DNA of 64,000 nt. Source: Azohydromonas caseinilytica (GTDB taxonomy: Bacteria > Pseudomonadota > Gammaproteobacteria > Burkholderiales > Burkholderiaceae_C). Each line of letters opens with the position of its first letter. Position 1 is the first letter of the stretch. A model generated the notes under the pieces. It made no database searches. It was given only the letters and a program-made list of their open reading frames with translations, and was not told the DNA's origin. Position numbers and translations under genes: made by a program. The DNA is taken from contig NZ_JABBFW010000001.1 in the NCBI RefSeq assembly GCF_012927045.1, positions 186,001 to 250,000 on the forward strand, read 5' to 3'. Positions 29,802 to 41,149 of this stretch are shown here, piece after piece.

Positions 29802-32356
29802 TGAACGTCTCCCGCATCCGCGCCCTGCGCGGCCCCAACCTCTGGAGCCGGCACACCGCCATCGAGGCCGTCGTGGCCTGCGAAGGCGCTGAGAACTCCA
29901 TCGACCAGCTCCCGGGTTTCGAGAACCGGCTGCGCCGGCGCTTCCCCGGCATGGGCCCGCTGCACGGCGGCAGCTCGCTGGCGCATGTGCTGGAAATGGC
30001 CACGCTGGGCCTGCAGGCCCAGGCCGGCTGCCCCGTGACCTTCAGCCGCACCCAGGCCACGCTGGAGCCGGGCGTGTACCAGGTGGTGGTCGAGTACAGC
30101 GAGGAGCCCGTGGGCCGCATGGCCTTCGACACCGCGCGCGCCCTGGTGGAATCGGCGCTGGCCGACGAGCCCTTCGAGCTCGACGGCGCGCTGGCCGCGC
30201 TGCGCGAGAAGGACGAGGACGTGCGCCTGGGCCCCAGCACCGGCTCGATCGTGACCGCCGCCCTGGCGCGCGGCATCCCGTACCGGCGCCTGACCGAGGG
30301 CAGCCTGGTGCAGTTCGGCTGGGGCTCCAAGCAGCGCCGTATCTGGGCCGCCGAGGTGGACACCACCAGCGCCGTGTCCGAATCCATCGCCCAGGACAAG
30401 GATCTGACCAAGAAGCTGCTGGCCGCCGCCGGCGTGCCGGTGCCCATCGGGCGGCCGGTGTCCAGCGTGGACGAGGCCTGGGCCGTGGCGCAGGAGATCG
30501 GCCTGCCCGTCGTGCTGAAACCGCAGGACGGCAACCAGGGCAAGGGCGTGACGGTCAACGTCGTCACGCGCGAGCACCTGGAGATCGCCTACAAGGCCGC
30601 CGCCGAGATCGGCGAGGTGCTGGTCGAGAAGTACCTGCCCGGCTGCGACTACCGGCTGCTGGTGGTGGGCGAGCGGCTGGTGGCCGCGGCGCGGCGCGAC
30701 CCGCCGCAGGTCATCGGCGACGGGCGCCACACCGTGCGCGAGCTGGTCGAGCAGGTCAACGCCGACCCTAAGCGCGGCGACGGCCATGCCACCTCGCTGA
30801 CCAAGATCCGGCTCGACGAGATCGCGCTGGCGCGGCTGGACGTGCAGGGCCTCACGCCCGAGTCCGTGCCCGAGAAGGGCCGGCGCGTCATCCTGCGCAA
30901 CAACGCCAATCTCTCCACCGGCGGTACCGCCACCGACGTCACCGACGACGTGCACCCGGACGTCGCGGCGCGCGCCGTGGCGGCGGCACAGATGATCGGG
31001 CTGCACATCTGCGGCGTGGACGTGGTGTGCGAGAGCGTGCTGCGCCCGCTGGAGGAGCAAAGCGGCGGCGTGGTCGAGGTCAACGCCGCGCCGGGCCTGC
31101 GCATGCACCTCTCGCCTTCCTACGGCAAGGGCCGCAACGTGGGCGAGGCCATGATCAGCCACCTCTACGCCCCGGGCGACGACGGGCGCATCCCGGTGGT
31201 GGCCGTCACCGGCACCAACGGCAAGACCACCGTCACGCGGCTGATCGCGCACCTGTTCGCCAGCACCGGGCTGCGCGTGGGCATGACCAACACCGACGGC
31301 GTCTACGTCAACGGGCGCCAGACCGACAGCGGCGACTGCAGCGGCCCTAAGAGCGCGCGCAACGTGCTGCTGCACCCGGAGGTGGACGCGGCGGTGTTCG
31401 AGACCGCGCGCGGCGGCGTGCTGCGCGAGGGCCTGGGCTTCGACCGCTGCAGCGTGGCGGTGGTGACCAACATCGGCGCCGGCGACCACCTGGGCCTGAA
31501 CTACATCACCACGCTGGACGACCTGGCGGTGCTCAAGCGCGTGATCGTGCACAACGTGGCCGAGTCCGGTTACGCGGTGCTCAACGCCGCCGACCCGACC
31601 GTGGCCGCCATGGCCAACGTCTGCCCGGGCAAGGTGATCTTCTTTGCCGCCGACCGGCACCACCCGGTGATGGCCACGCACCGCGCGCAGGGCCAGCGCA
31701 CCGTGTTCGTGGACGGCGACGCCGTGGTCGCGGCCGAGGGCACCTGGCGCGAGAGCCTGCCGCTGCGCGACATCCCGCTGACCCGCGGCGGCGCCGTCGG
31801 CTTCCAGGTCGAGAACGTGATGGCGGCCGTGGCCGCGGCCTGGGCCTCGGGGCTGAGCTGGGACGCGGTGCGCCGCGGGCTGGCGAGCTTCGTCAACGAC
31901 GCGCACAACGCCCCGGGCCGCTTCAACGTCATGGACTACCGCGGCGCCACGCTCATCGCCGACTACGGCCACAACCCCGACGCCATGCGCGCGCTGGTGG
32001 CGGCCATCTCCACCATGCCGGCCAGGAAGCGCTCGGTGGTGATCAGCGGCGCCGGCGACCGCCGCGACGAGGACATCACCGAGCAGACGCAGATCCTGGG
32101 CGCGGCCTTCGACGAGGTGGTGCTGTACCAAGACGCCGCCCAGCGCGGGCGCGCCGACGGCGAGGTGATCGCGCTGCTGCGCCAGGGCCTGGAGGGCGCG
32201 CAGCGCACGCGCCACGTCGAGGAGATCCGCGGCGAGTTCGTCGCCATCGACTCGGCGCTGTCGCGGCTGGAGCCGGGCGACCTGTGCCTGATCCTGATCG
32301 ACCAGGTCGAGGAGGCGCTGGAGCACCTGGCCAAGCGCATCGCCGAGGTGGTCTGA
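29801..32356 (+). CDS. cphA: Cyanophycin synthetase
   Basis: The 851-residue enzyme builds the storage polymer cyanophycin from Asp and Arg with ATP, without ribosomes. It has the N-terminal domain (RIRALRGPNLWSRHTAIEA), an ATP-grasp domain (VVLKPQDGNQGKGVTVNV, VEVNAAPGLRMHLSPS) that attaches Asp, and a Mur-ligase domain that attaches Arg with an intact P-loop GTNGKTT (Lys475) and later NAPGRFNVMDY. The start is ATG 29801 (MNVSRIRALRG), sharing one base with the preceding stop. No cyanophycinase or isoaspartyl dipeptidase gene is in the window. Confidence 0.95.
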   Translation: MNVSRIRALRGPNLWSRHTAIEAVVACEGAENSIDQLPGFENRLRRRFPGMGPLHGGSSLAHVLEMATLGLQAQAGCPVTFSRTQATLEPGVYQVVVEYSEEPVGRMAFDTARALVESALADEPFELDGALAALREKDEDVRLGPSTGSIVTAALARGIPYRRLTEGSLVQFGWGSKQRRIWAAEVDTTSAVSESIAQDKDLTKKLLAAAGVPVPIGRPVSSVDEAWAVAQEIGLPVVLKPQDGNQGKGVTVNVVTREHLEIAYKAAAEIGEVLVEKYLPGCDYRLLVVGERLVAAARRDPPQVIGDGRHTVRELVEQVNADPKRGDGHATSLTKIRLDEIALARLDVQGLTPESVPEKGRRVILRNNANLSTGGTATDVTDDVHPDVAARAVAAAQMIGLHICGVDVVCESVLRPLEEQSGGVVEVNAAPGLRMHLSPSYGKGRNVGEAMISHLYAPGDDGRIPVVAVTGTNGKTTVTRLIAHLFASTGLRVGMTNTDGVYVNGRQTDSGDCSGPKSARNVLLHPEVDAAVFETARGGVLREGLGFDRCSVAVVTNIGAGDHLGLNYITTLDDLAVLKRVIVHNVAESGYAVLNAADPTVAAMANVCPGKVIFFAADRHHPVMATHRAQGQRTVFVDGDAVVAAEGTWRESLPLRDIPLTRGGAVGFQVENVMAAVAAAWASGLSWDAVRRGLASFVNDAHNAPGRFNVMDYRGATLIADYGHNPDAMRALVAAISTMPARKRSVVISGAGDRRDEDITEQTQILGAAFDEVVLYQDAAQRGRADGEVIALLRQGLEGAQRTRHVEEIRGEFVAIDSALSRLEPGDLCLILIDQVEEALEHLAKRIAEVV

Positions 32357-32384
32357 GGCGGGCGCGGCGCGACCGGAGCCCTGC

Positions 32385-32996
32385 ATGGACGCCGCCGCGC
32401 CGCAGAACCTGACCCAGCTCGCCGCGCTGGCCGCGGCACTGGGCTGGGCCAGCGGGATGCGGCTCTATGCCGCGCTGTTCCTCACCGGGCTGGCCGGCTG
32501 GCTGCAGTGGATCGCCCTGCCCCCGGGCCTGCAGCTGCTGCAGCATCCGCTGGTGCTGGGCGCCTCGGGCGCGATGCTGGTGGTGGAGTTCATCACCGAC
32601 AAGGTGCCGGCGCTGGACTCGCTGTGGGACGCGGTGCACACCTTCATCCGCATCCCGGCCGGCGCGGCGCTGGCCGTGGGGGCGCTCTCCGGCGCCTTCG
32701 GCGGCGACGCGCTGGTCTGGGGCACCGTCACCGCGCTGCTGGGCGGCACGCTGGCCGCCACCGCGCATGCGGGCAAGGCCAGCACGCGCGCGGCGGTGAA
32801 CACCTCGCCGGAGCCCTTCTCCAACCTCGCATTGTCCCTGGCCGGCGACGCCGCCGTGCCGGGCCTGCTGTGGCTGGCGTGGACGCACCCGCTGCCCTTC
32901 TTCGCCGTGCTGGCGCTGGCCGTCGCGGCGGCACTGGGACTGAGCTTCACCTTGTGGCGCTTCGTGCGGCGGCGGCTGGGGCGGCTGCGGCAGTGA
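32385..32996 (+). CDS. DUF4126 membrane protein
   Basis: The 203-residue protein has five or six hydrophobic helices. LGWASGMRLYAALFLTGLAG near the start and VVEFITDKVPALDSLWDAVH match DUF4126 proteins, whose role is unknown. GGAG precedes ATG 32385, 28 bases after cphA, so co-transcription is likely. It ends in an Arg-rich cytoplasmic tail. Confidence 0.8.
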   Translation: MDAAAPQNLTQLAALAAALGWASGMRLYAALFLTGLAGWLQWIALPPGLQLLQHPLVLGASGAMLVVEFITDKVPALDSLWDAVHTFIRIPAGAALAVGALSGAFGGDALVWGTVTALLGGTLAATAHAGKASTRAAVNTSPEPFSNLALSLAGDAAVPGLLWLAWTHPLPFFAVLALAVAAALGLSFTLWRFVRRRLGRLRQ

Positions 32997-33060
32997 AGAC
33001 AAGGCGGGTCGCCTGCCCTTGCTGCCGGTCCTGCCGTTTCCCGCGGGTTCACAGTCATGA

Positions 33061-33079
33061 CACCCAGGTTCACTGGGTG
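33061..33079. terminator. Hairpin CACCCAG-GTTCA-CTGGGTG
   Basis: A perfect 7-bp stem lies in the gap between the convergent DUF4126 and LrgB genes, 65 bases past the first stop. It is a possible two-way terminator without a T-tract. Confidence 0.4.
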
Positions 33080-33155
33080 ACGCAGTCGTCCCCTGCTTGT
33101 TGACAGTGCAACCCGGCTGCCGGGCCGCCTCAACCTGCAGCCGTCTTGTCCGCGC

Positions 33156-33872
33156 TCAGCCCACCAGCCGTGCCGCCAGCGGCATCAATACCGCGGCCAG
33201 CAGCACCTGCAGTCCCAGCGCCATGCCGGCGTAGGCGCCGGCGTCGGGGTGCACCTGCAGCGCCCGCGCCGCGCCGATGCCGTGCGCGGCGGTGCCCAGC
33301 GCGAAGCCGCGCACGGCCCAGTCGTGCACGCCCAGGCCGTCGAACAGGTACTTGGCCGACAGCGCGCCCACCATGCCGGTGAGCACCGCGAACAGCGCGG
33401 CCAACGCCGGGATGCCGTTGAGACGCTCGGCGATGCCCATGGCCACCGGCGCGGTGACGGATTTCGGCGCCAGCGAGCGCAGCACGTCCGCGGGCAGGTC
33501 CAGCGCCCAGCCGATGAGCAGCGCGCTCAGCGCCGCCGCGGTGCCGCCGGCCAGCGCCGCCAGCACCAGGGCCACGCCGCGCCGGCGCAGCGCCTGGCGC
33601 CGCTGCCACAGCGGCCAGCCCAGTGCCACCACCGCCGGCCCCAGCAGCGCGTGCACGAACTGCGCGCCCGCGAAATAGGCCGGATAGGGCGTGCGCGTGG
33701 CCAGCAGCAGCGCGCCCAGCATCACCACCGACCACAGCACCGGGTTGGCCCAGGGCGCGTGGTCCACGCGCGCGTACAGCGCCTGCGCCGCCACGTAGGT
33801 CACCAGCGTGGCCGTCAGCCCGAACAGCGGCGTCGAGGCCATGTAGACCCAGAGCTGGACGAAGTCAGCCAT
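33156..33872 (-). CDS. lrgB: LrgB/CidB-family membrane protein
   Basis: The 238-residue protein has about seven helices and the LrgB motif LRSLAPKSVTAPVAMGIAERLNG, together with GTAAHGIGAARALQ near the C-terminus. LrgB/CidB proteins pair with LrgA/CidA and are tied to control of autolysis or to export of small metabolites such as pyruvate or glycolate. The start at 33872 overlaps the lrgA-like stop by eight bases and follows GGGAGAGACGG. Confidence 0.87.
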   Translation of the reverse strand: MADFVQLWVYMASTPLFGLTATLVTYVAAQALYARVDHAPWANPVLWSVVMLGALLLATRTPYPAYFAGAQFVHALLGPAVVALGWPLWQRRQALRRRGVALVLAALAGGTAAALSALLIGWALDLPADVLRSLAPKSVTAPVAMGIAERLNGIPALAALFAVLTGMVGALSAKYLFDGLGVHDWAVRGFALGTAAHGIGAARALQVHPDAGAYAGMALGLQVLLAAVLMPLAARLVG

Positions 33873-34290
33873 CCGTCTCTCCCTTGTCGATGCGCCCGAC
33901 GCCGCCCGGCGACGTGCCGTCCGTCGCGTCGCCCTCGGCGGGCTGTGGCGCCGTGCGCTTGAGCAGCGCGCGCAGCACCAGCGCCGTCACGGCCATGCCG
34001 ATCCAGGTGGACAGCACGATGGCCACCAGCAGCTTCAGCCCGTACTGCGACAGCAGCCCCAGGTGCGTGATGACGCCCACGCCCACCGGCACGAACAGCA
34101 GCGACAGGTGCGTGAGCAGCATGTCGGCCGCCGCGGCCACGGGCTCGCGCACCGGCGGCAGCCGCAGCGCCGGCAGCAGCAGCGCCAAGCCCAGCACCGG
34201 GCCGGGCAGCGGCAGCGCGAAGGCGCGTGCCAGGATCTCGCCCAGGGCCTGCAACAGCAGCAGCAGGGCCAGTCCGCGCAGGGCCTGCAT
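33865..34290 (-). CDS. lrgA: LrgA/CidA-family membrane protein
   Basis: The 141-residue protein has four holin-like helices with the LrgA/CidA LPGPVLGLALLLPAL and LLFVPVGVGVITHL motifs, followed by a polar 30-residue tail rich in Gly, Asp and Thr. It is the upstream partner of the LrgB gene, which it overlaps by eight bases. It follows the shortened GDPD gene by six bases on the same strand. Confidence 0.87.
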   Translation of the reverse strand: MQALRGLALLLLLQALGEILARAFALPLPGPVLGLALLLPALRLPPVREPVAAAADMLLTHLSLLFVPVGVGVITHLGLLSQYGLKLLVAIVLSTWIGMAVTALVLRALLKRTAPQPAEGDATDGTSPGGVGRIDKGETDG

Positions 34291-34296
34291 GGCGCC

Positions 34297-34794
34297 TCAG
34301 CCCCGGCAGGCCGCGCGGGCCGTCACGGCCTGCCGCCCCAGCGCCGGGTGGTCCGTCAAGAAGCCGTTCTGGCCGGGGGCCAGGTCGCCGTGCGCGTCCG
34401 GGTCGATCCAGCGCCTGAACCGCGCCGGCAGGGACGGGTTTTCCGCCCGGAAGGCCCAGGCATGCGCCCGCAGGCCCGCGTCATGGGCCTGTGCCGCCAG
34501 CGGCGCGAAGGTGGGCACGCTGGAGCGGTCGTCGAAGGCCGTGCCGCGCAGCGCCGGCAGCCGCTCGCGCACGCGCAGCTCGGCCCCGCCGGTGGCGGCT
34601 TCGAGCAGCAAGCCGTCGGAGTCGGGCAGCGCCAGCGCGTTCTCGTGCCGCGCCACCAGCACGCCCGCGCGGGTGTCGGCCCGGTCGGGCTCGATGAAGT
34701 CGATCCCCTGCTCGATGGCCAGCGCATGGGCGGCCCGGGTGTGCTCGGGGCGGCAGCCGCTGGCGCCGCGATGGGCAATGACAAGTGGCCTCAT
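34297..34794 (-). pseudogene. Internally deleted glycerophosphodiester phosphodiesterase
   Basis: The frame is open for 165 residues. The first 52 match a GlpQ/GDPD N-terminus ([29 protein letters not shown]), with the catalytic His-Arg and Glu. The next part jumps directly to a GDPD C-terminus ([28 protein letters not shown]). The middle of the TIM barrel, at least 100 residues with further metal ligands, is missing. Normal family members have about 240-380 residues. The reading frame is kept across the gap, so a product may be made but is unlikely to be active. Confidence 0.6.
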
Positions 34795-35063
34795 GGCCGC
34801 AGCATCGCATGGGCGCGCAGCATTCCGTGCATCGGTGCGACCGCCCGTTTTGGCCTGTCCAGCAGCGAAAAACCGCAGTCGTGGCAGTGGCGTGCGCAAG
34901 CAAGCCACGCCTTCGGCAAGCCCCATTCCCAGCCCCGTTTTCCTAGCGCACTCCAACCCGCGTTGGTACGTTCCCACACACCCCATAGGACAACCCGAAT
35001 GGGCGTGGAAGTGGGCGTGGTTCGCAGTATCGTGAGTGCCAACCTCATACAAGTTGTGCTGCC

Positions 35064-38000
35064 TTGAAGCCCTCCCTCACGTGGCGAATGCTTGGCCGCC
35101 TGGTGGTGCCAAGCGTAGGGATCGCGGCCGTAGCGGCGGCCGCCTATGCGCTGGTCAAGGAAGCCCAAAGCTCCCGATGGCAGGCGCAGCAGCTCAGCGA
35201 GCTCAACCAGGAGCTGGGTTTCGAGCTTCAGCCCGGTCCCACCGACCAAGTGCGCTATCCCGGCGACGGCCCCTACGACCTGCGGCTGGGCTACACGCAG
35301 CTGCCCATGTTCATCGACCGGCTGCGGCGCCAGGGCTACGAGGTGCAGGCGCAGGCGCGCATGTCGCCCCGCATGGTCAGCCTGGCCGAGCAGGGACTGT
35401 TCCCCACCTACCACGAGAAGAACCAGGGCGGCCTGGAACTGCTGGACTGCCGCGGGCAGCCCATGTTCTGGACGCGCTACCCGGAGCGCGTGTACGCGGA
35501 CTTCGAGGCGGTGCCGCCGCTGCTGGTGCAGGCGCTGCTGTTCATCGAGAACCGCGAGCTGCTCGACGTCGACGCGCCGCAGCGCAATCCGGCGGTGGAG
35601 TGGGACCGGCTGGGCAAGGCGGCGATGTCGCTGGGGCTGCGGCTGGTGGGCCAATCGGGCCGCTCGCCGGGCGGCAGCACGCTGGCCACGCAGATCGAGA
35701 AGTACCGCCACTCCCCCGAGGGCCGCACCGAGGGCGTCAAGGACAAGCTGCGCCAGATGGCCTCGGCCTCGCTGCGCGCCTACATGGACGGCCCCAACAC
35801 GCTGGAGCGGCGCAAGCAGATCGTCACCGACTACCTCAACACCGTGCCGCTGGCGGCCAAGCCCGGCTTCGGCGAGGTCAACGGCCTGGGCGACGGGATG
35901 TGGGCCTGGTACGGGCGCGACTTCGACGAGCTCAACCGCCTGCTCACCGACACCGGCGAAGATCCGCGCCCGGAGCTGCTGGCGCAGCAGGCGCTGGCCT
36001 TCAAGCAGGCGCTGTCGCTGATGATCTCGCAGCGCCGGCCCTCGCATTACCTGGCCGAGGCCGATCCGGGCCTCAACGAGCTCACCAACAGCTACCTGCG
36101 GCTCATGGGCGATGCCGGGCTCGTCAGCCCGGCGCTGCGCGACGCGGCGCTGCCGCTGACGCTGGAGCTGCAGCCCCAGGTCGCGGCACGCGCGCAGCAG
36201 AGCTTCATCGAGCGCAAGGCCGCCACGGCCGTGCGCACGCGGCTGTCAGCCATGCTGGACGTGCCGCGCGCCTACGACCTCGACCGCATCGACCTGCGCG
36301 CCAGCGCCACGCTCGACACCCCGGTGCAGCGCACCGCCACCGAGCTGCTGCGCGGGCTGCGCACCCCCGAAGGCGCGCGCGCCGCGGGCCTTTACGGCTT
36401 CCACCTGCTCAAGGACGGCGACGACCCGAGCAAGCTGGTGTTCAGCTTCACGCTCTTCGAGCGCGGCGAGGGCGTGAACCGGCTGCGCGTGCAGACCGAC
36501 AACTGGGACCAGCCCTTCGACATCAACGAGGGTGCGCGGCTGGACCTGGGCTCCACTTCCAAGCTGCGCACGCTGGTCACTTACCTGGAGATCGTGGCCG
36601 AGCTGCACGAGCGCTGGAGCAAGCTCGACGGCATCGCCCTGGCCGCGCAGGAGGTGCCCGAGCGCGACAACATCGGGCGCTGGGCGCGCGACTACCTGAT
36701 AAAGGCAAGCGACCGCAGCCTGCAGGCCATGCTCGACGCCGCCATGCTGCGCAAGTACTCGGCCAGTCCCGGCGAAGGCTTCTTCACCGGCGGCGGGCTG
36801 CATTACTTCGCCAACTTCGAGCCCGACGACAACGGCCGCATCATGACCGTGGCCGAGGCGATCCGGCACTCGGTCAACCTGCCCTTCATCCGGCTCATGC
36901 GCGACGTGGTGCAGCACGTCATGTACAACGCGCCCGACGCCAACCCGGCCCTGTTCACCGACCCCACCGATCCCCAGCGCCGCCAGTACCTCGAACGCTT
37001 CGCCGACAAGGAAGGGCGCGCCTACCTGCTGCGCTTCTGGCGCAAGTACCAGGGCAAGGACTGGGCACAGGTGCGCGAGACGCTGCTGCAGGGCGTGCGC
37101 GAGACGCCGCCCAAGCTCACGGCGGTGTTCCGCACCATCCAGCCCCAGGCCAGCATGCAGGACCTCAGCGACTTCCTGGTGCAGCGCCTGGAAGGCGAGA
37201 TGCCCGACTACACCGACAAGGCCCTGCGCGTGCTCTACGACACCTACGATCCGCAGCGCATGTCGCTGGCCGACCGCGGCTACGTGGCCAGCGTGCACCC
37301 GCTGGAGCTGTGGCTGGTCGGATGGTTGCGCGAGCACCCCAACGGCACCTTCAGCCAGGCCGCCGAGGCCAGCACCAAGGAGCGCCAGGAGGTCTACGCC
37401 TGGCTGTTCAAGACCAAGTACAAGGGTGCGCAGGACGTGCGCATCAAGAACCTGCTGGAGATCGAGGCCTTCCTCGAAATCCACCGCCGCTGGAAGCGCC
37501 TGGGCTACCCCTTCGAATCGCTCACGCCCTCCTACGCTTCGGCATTGGGCGCCTCGGGCGACCGGCCGGCGGCGCTGGCGGAATTCATGGGCATCCTGGC
37601 CAACGACGGCGTGCGCCAGCCCGCAGCGCGCATCGACGAGTTGCGCTTCGCCACGGGCACGCCCTACGAGGCCAGGCTGGTGTTGCGGGGCAACCCGCCC
37701 GAGCGCGTGCTGCCGCCCGAAGTCGCCGCCACGGCGCGGCGCGCCGCCTTCGACGTGGTGGCCAACGGCACGGCACGGCGCCTGAAGGACGCGCTCAAGC
37801 TGCACGACGGCACCATCGTGCCCATCGGCGGCAAGACGGGCACCGGCGACCACCGCAAGGACAGCTTCGGCCGCTACGGCCAGGTGCTGTCCTCGCGCGT
37901 GATCAGCCGCTCGGCCACCTTCATGTTCGTCATCGGCGACCGCTACTTCGGCACCATGATGGCCTACGTGCAGGAGCCCTACGCCGCCAGGTACAAGTTC

Positions 38001-38159
38001 ACCAGCGCGTTGCCCTCGCAGCTGATGAAGTCGCTGGTGCCGGCGCTGGTGCCGCTGCTGGAAAAGGGCTCGTGCGAGGCGCCCAAGCCCGAGCCGGTGC
38101 CCGCCGCGCTGCAAAGCGTGCAGGTGCGCGCCGAGGTTCAGCAGCAGGCCGCGCGCTGA
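35064..38159 (+). CDS. Bifunctional class A penicillin-binding protein
   Basis: The 1031-residue protein has one N-terminal transmembrane helix (about 13-30). Its GT51 transglycosylase domain carries [10 protein letters not shown] (catalytic Glu), [20 protein letters not shown] and [20 protein letters not shown]. The transpeptidase domain carries Ser497-x-x-Lys500 (GSTSK), Ser603-Val-Asn605, and Lys924-Thr-Gly926. It polymerises and crosslinks peptidoglycan on the periplasmic side. It is longer than PBP1a/1b because of inserts in the transpeptidase half, as in a betaproteobacterial subgroup. Start TTG 35064 is tentative; ATG 35088 is possible and neither has a clear ribosome site. No partner lipoprotein gene is nearby. 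Confidence 0.87.
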   Translation: MKPSLTWRMLGRLVVPSVGIAAVAAAAYALVKEAQSSRWQAQQLSELNQELGFELQPGPTDQVRYPGDGPYDLRLGYTQLPMFIDRLRRQGYEVQAQARMSPRMVSLAEQGLFPTYHEKNQGGLELLDCRGQPMFWTRYPERVYADFEAVPPLLVQALLFIENRELLDVDAPQRNPAVEWDRLGKAAMSLGLRLVGQSGRSPGGSTLATQIEKYRHSPEGRTEGVKDKLRQMASASLRAYMDGPNTLERRKQIVTDYLNTVPLAAKPGFGEVNGLGDGMWAWYGRDFDELNRLLTDTGEDPRPELLAQQALAFKQALSLMISQRRPSHYLAEADPGLNELTNSYLRLMGDAGLVSPALRDAALPLTLELQPQVAARAQQSFIERKAATAVRTRLSAMLDVPRAYDLDRIDLRASATLDTPVQRTATELLRGLRTPEGARAAGLYGFHLLKDGDDPSKLVFSFTLFERGEGVNRLRVQTDNWDQPFDINEGARLDLGSTSKLRTLVTYLEIVAELHERWSKLDGIALAAQEVPERDNIGRWARDYLIKASDRSLQAMLDAAMLRKYSASPGEGFFTGGGLHYFANFEPDDNGRIMTVAEAIRHSVNLPFIRLMRDVVQHVMYNAPDANPALFTDPTDPQRRQYLERFADKEGRAYLLRFWRKYQGKDWAQVRETLLQGVRETPPKLTAVFRTIQPQASMQDLSDFLVQRLEGEMPDYTDKALRVLYDTYDPQRMSLADRGYVASVHPLELWLVGWLREHPNGTFSQAAEASTKERQEVYAWLFKTKYKGAQDVRIKNLLEIEAFLEIHRRWKRLGYPFESLTPSYASALGASGDRPAALAEFMGILANDGVRQPAARIDELRFATGTPYEARLVLRGNPPERVLPPEVAATARRAAFDVVANGTARRLKDALKLHDGTIVPIGGKTGTGDHRKDSFGRYGQVLSSRVISRSATFMFVIGDRYFGTMMAYVQEPYAARYKFTSALPSQLMKSLVPALVPLLEKGSCEAPKPEPVPAALQSVQVRAEVQQQAAR

Positions 38160-38254
38160 GCCCGGCAACACCGGCCCGGCGGCACGCCGCCGCGCACTGA
38201 AAAAGAGACCTGGGCCGGCACCAGGCCGCGCGCGGCGCGCCGAGATACAAAGCC

Positions 38255-39340
38255 TCAGCGGCAGGCCGTGTCCTGCAGCCGGGCGCGGCGCCGTGCCGCC
38301 GCGCCCACCACCCCCAGGCCGGCGAGCCACATTGCCCAGGCCTGCGCTTCGGGCACCGGCGTGGCGACGAAGCCGCGCAGGTAGCCATGGAACAGGCCAT
38401 AGCCGACGATCTGGCCGCGCTCGTTGATGCTCTGCGCCGACAGCAGCTGCCAGCGGCCGGCCTGGTCACTGGCCACCAGCTCGTCGAGCTTCCAGCGCGT
38501 GCCGCCATGCCAGAGCGCGGCGCTGAGGTCCAGGCTGCCCACGATCCAGCCCTGGTCGTTGATGTCCAGCGCCTCGCCGAAGCCTGCGGGCGCCAGCGCG
38601 GTCATGGCGCCGCCGCTGTAGAGAAAAGGCAGCAGCTCCCCGCCGGCGGTGTAGCTGTAGCCCACCACCTGCCCGGCGTTGTTGACGGCCCAGGCCTGGC
38701 CGAAGGTGCCGCCCAGCGAGGGCAGCAGCGTGGTCTTGCCCTCGGCGTACAGGAAGGGCCGGCGCACCACGTCGCCAGCCATCACCGCGCCGCCCACCAC
38801 CACACCGTGGTCGTTGATGTCCAGGCCTTCGCTGGTGTTGCCCACGCGCAGCTCCCGGCTGCGCGTGCCGTCGTAGACGAAGGCATGGGCGCCGATCTGC
38901 CCTGCGGCCTGCCCCGCGGCGTTGACGGCGTTGGCCACGCCTTCAGTGAAGGTGTCGGCGGGGTCGGCCAGGTCCCGCCAGCGCCCGCCGCTGTAGAGCG
39001 CCGGGCGGCGCACGCCGTCGGCGTTGAGCGACCAGCCCGCCACGTCGCCGCGGTCGTTGAGGCCCATGGCGACGCTGAGGCTGCCGCCCAGCGTGCCCAG
39101 CAGCCGCAGGTCGCTGCGGCCGGTGCCCAGGAAGGCCTCCCGGGTGCCGTCGCCGCCGTTGTTCATCGTGCCGGCGATCAGCCCGGACTCGTTGATCGCC
39201 GCGGCCGTGCTGCTGCTGCGCGGCGCCAGCGTGCCCAGGTTGTGCACCCGGTAGCGTGGCGCCTCGGCCGCCTGCGCCACGCCGCCGAGGGCGGCCGCGG
39301 CCCACACCAGCCCCTGCAGATAGCCCTTGCGTTGCTTCAT
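38255..39340 (-). CDS. HAF-repeat extracellular protein with PEP-CTERM tail
   Basis: The 361-residue protein has a signal peptide (MKQRKGYLQGLVWAAAALGG, cleaved near AQA). About seven HAF-type repeats of pattern LGTLGG...AxxINxxGxVVG follow, probably building a beta-propeller. The C-terminus has a VPEAQAWAMWLAGLGVVG helix and a RRRAR end. This is a PEP-CTERM-like exosortase sorting tail with a variant PEA motif. An exosortase should process it, but none is in the window. GGAGG precedes ATG 39340. It is paralogous to the gene at 44577. Confidence 0.83.
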   Translation of the reverse strand: MKQRKGYLQGLVWAAAALGGVAQAAEAPRYRVHNLGTLAPRSSSTAAAINESGLIAGTMNNGGDGTREAFLGTGRSDLRLLGTLGGSLSVAMGLNDRGDVAGWSLNADGVRRPALYSGGRWRDLADPADTFTEGVANAVNAAGQAAGQIGAHAFVYDGTRSRELRVGNTSEGLDINDHGVVVGGAVMAGDVVRRPFLYAEGKTTLLPSLGGTFGQAWAVNNAGQVVGYSYTAGGELLPFLYSGGAMTALAPAGFGEALDINDQGWIVGSLDLSAALWHGGTRWKLDELVASDQAGRWQLLSAQSINERGQIVGYGLFHGYLRGFVATPVPEAQAWAMWLAGLGVVGAAARRRARLQDTACR

Positions 39341-39468
39341 GCCGTACCTCCGTGCCCGCGCCTGGGCACGGCCGATGCCTGAGCAACTTCCCGGCAAGGC
39401 TGGAAGCGTTTCTTACCCGCCTGCAATACAGCCGTCGCGATCGGGCGCCACGGTGCGGCGCCCCGGGC

Positions 39469-40740
<1,272 letters not shown>

Positions 40741-40912
40741 GGAAAGCTCCTCCAAACGATGGGGACACGCAGTGTAGGCAGGGCGTGCCAGGGTGCGGCC
40801 GCACCGGGTGTTGCGTTGGCTCAAACCGCTGCCGCACCGCGTTTTGAGCCTGCGCAAAGGGCTTTTTCATATGCAGGAGTCAGATAAGCGCACCCATTAC
40901 AAGGAGGACACC

Positions 40913-41065
40913 ATGCATGCGCTGAAGGACCTGCTGACCACCGACTACGGCCTCATGAGCATCGCCGTGATCGTCCTCGTGCTGGGCATGGGCGGCTGGT
41001 ACGTCCGCTACTTCCTGCGGCACATCCAGGAAGACACGGCCCGCCACGCCGCCGCCAAGCACTGA
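40913..41065 (+). CDS. DUF3149-like single-helix mini-protein
   Basis: The 50-residue protein begins MHALKDLLTTDYGLMSIAVI and has one transmembrane helix (about 14-34), then a charged tail ending AAAKH. This fits DUF3149 mini-proteins of betaproteobacteria, function unknown. A perfect AAGGAGG ribosome site precedes ATG 40913. The longer in-frame start at 40871 is less supported. Confidence 0.75.
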   Translation: MHALKDLLTTDYGLMSIAVIVLVLGMGGWYVRYFLRHIQEDTARHAAAKH

Positions 41066-41149
41066 AGCCGCCGCCGCGGTTGCCTGATGTGGGCGCCGTG
41101 CCGGTGGCGCCCCCTTCGCCGCGGCGGGACCGCGTGTTTCCGCGCGGAC

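Noticed and set aside
29324-32386. 1020-residue minus-strand ORF opposite cphA
   Set aside because: It is the antisense shadow of cphA; the His/Gln/Ala/Val-rich composition is typical of G+C-rich antisense frames.
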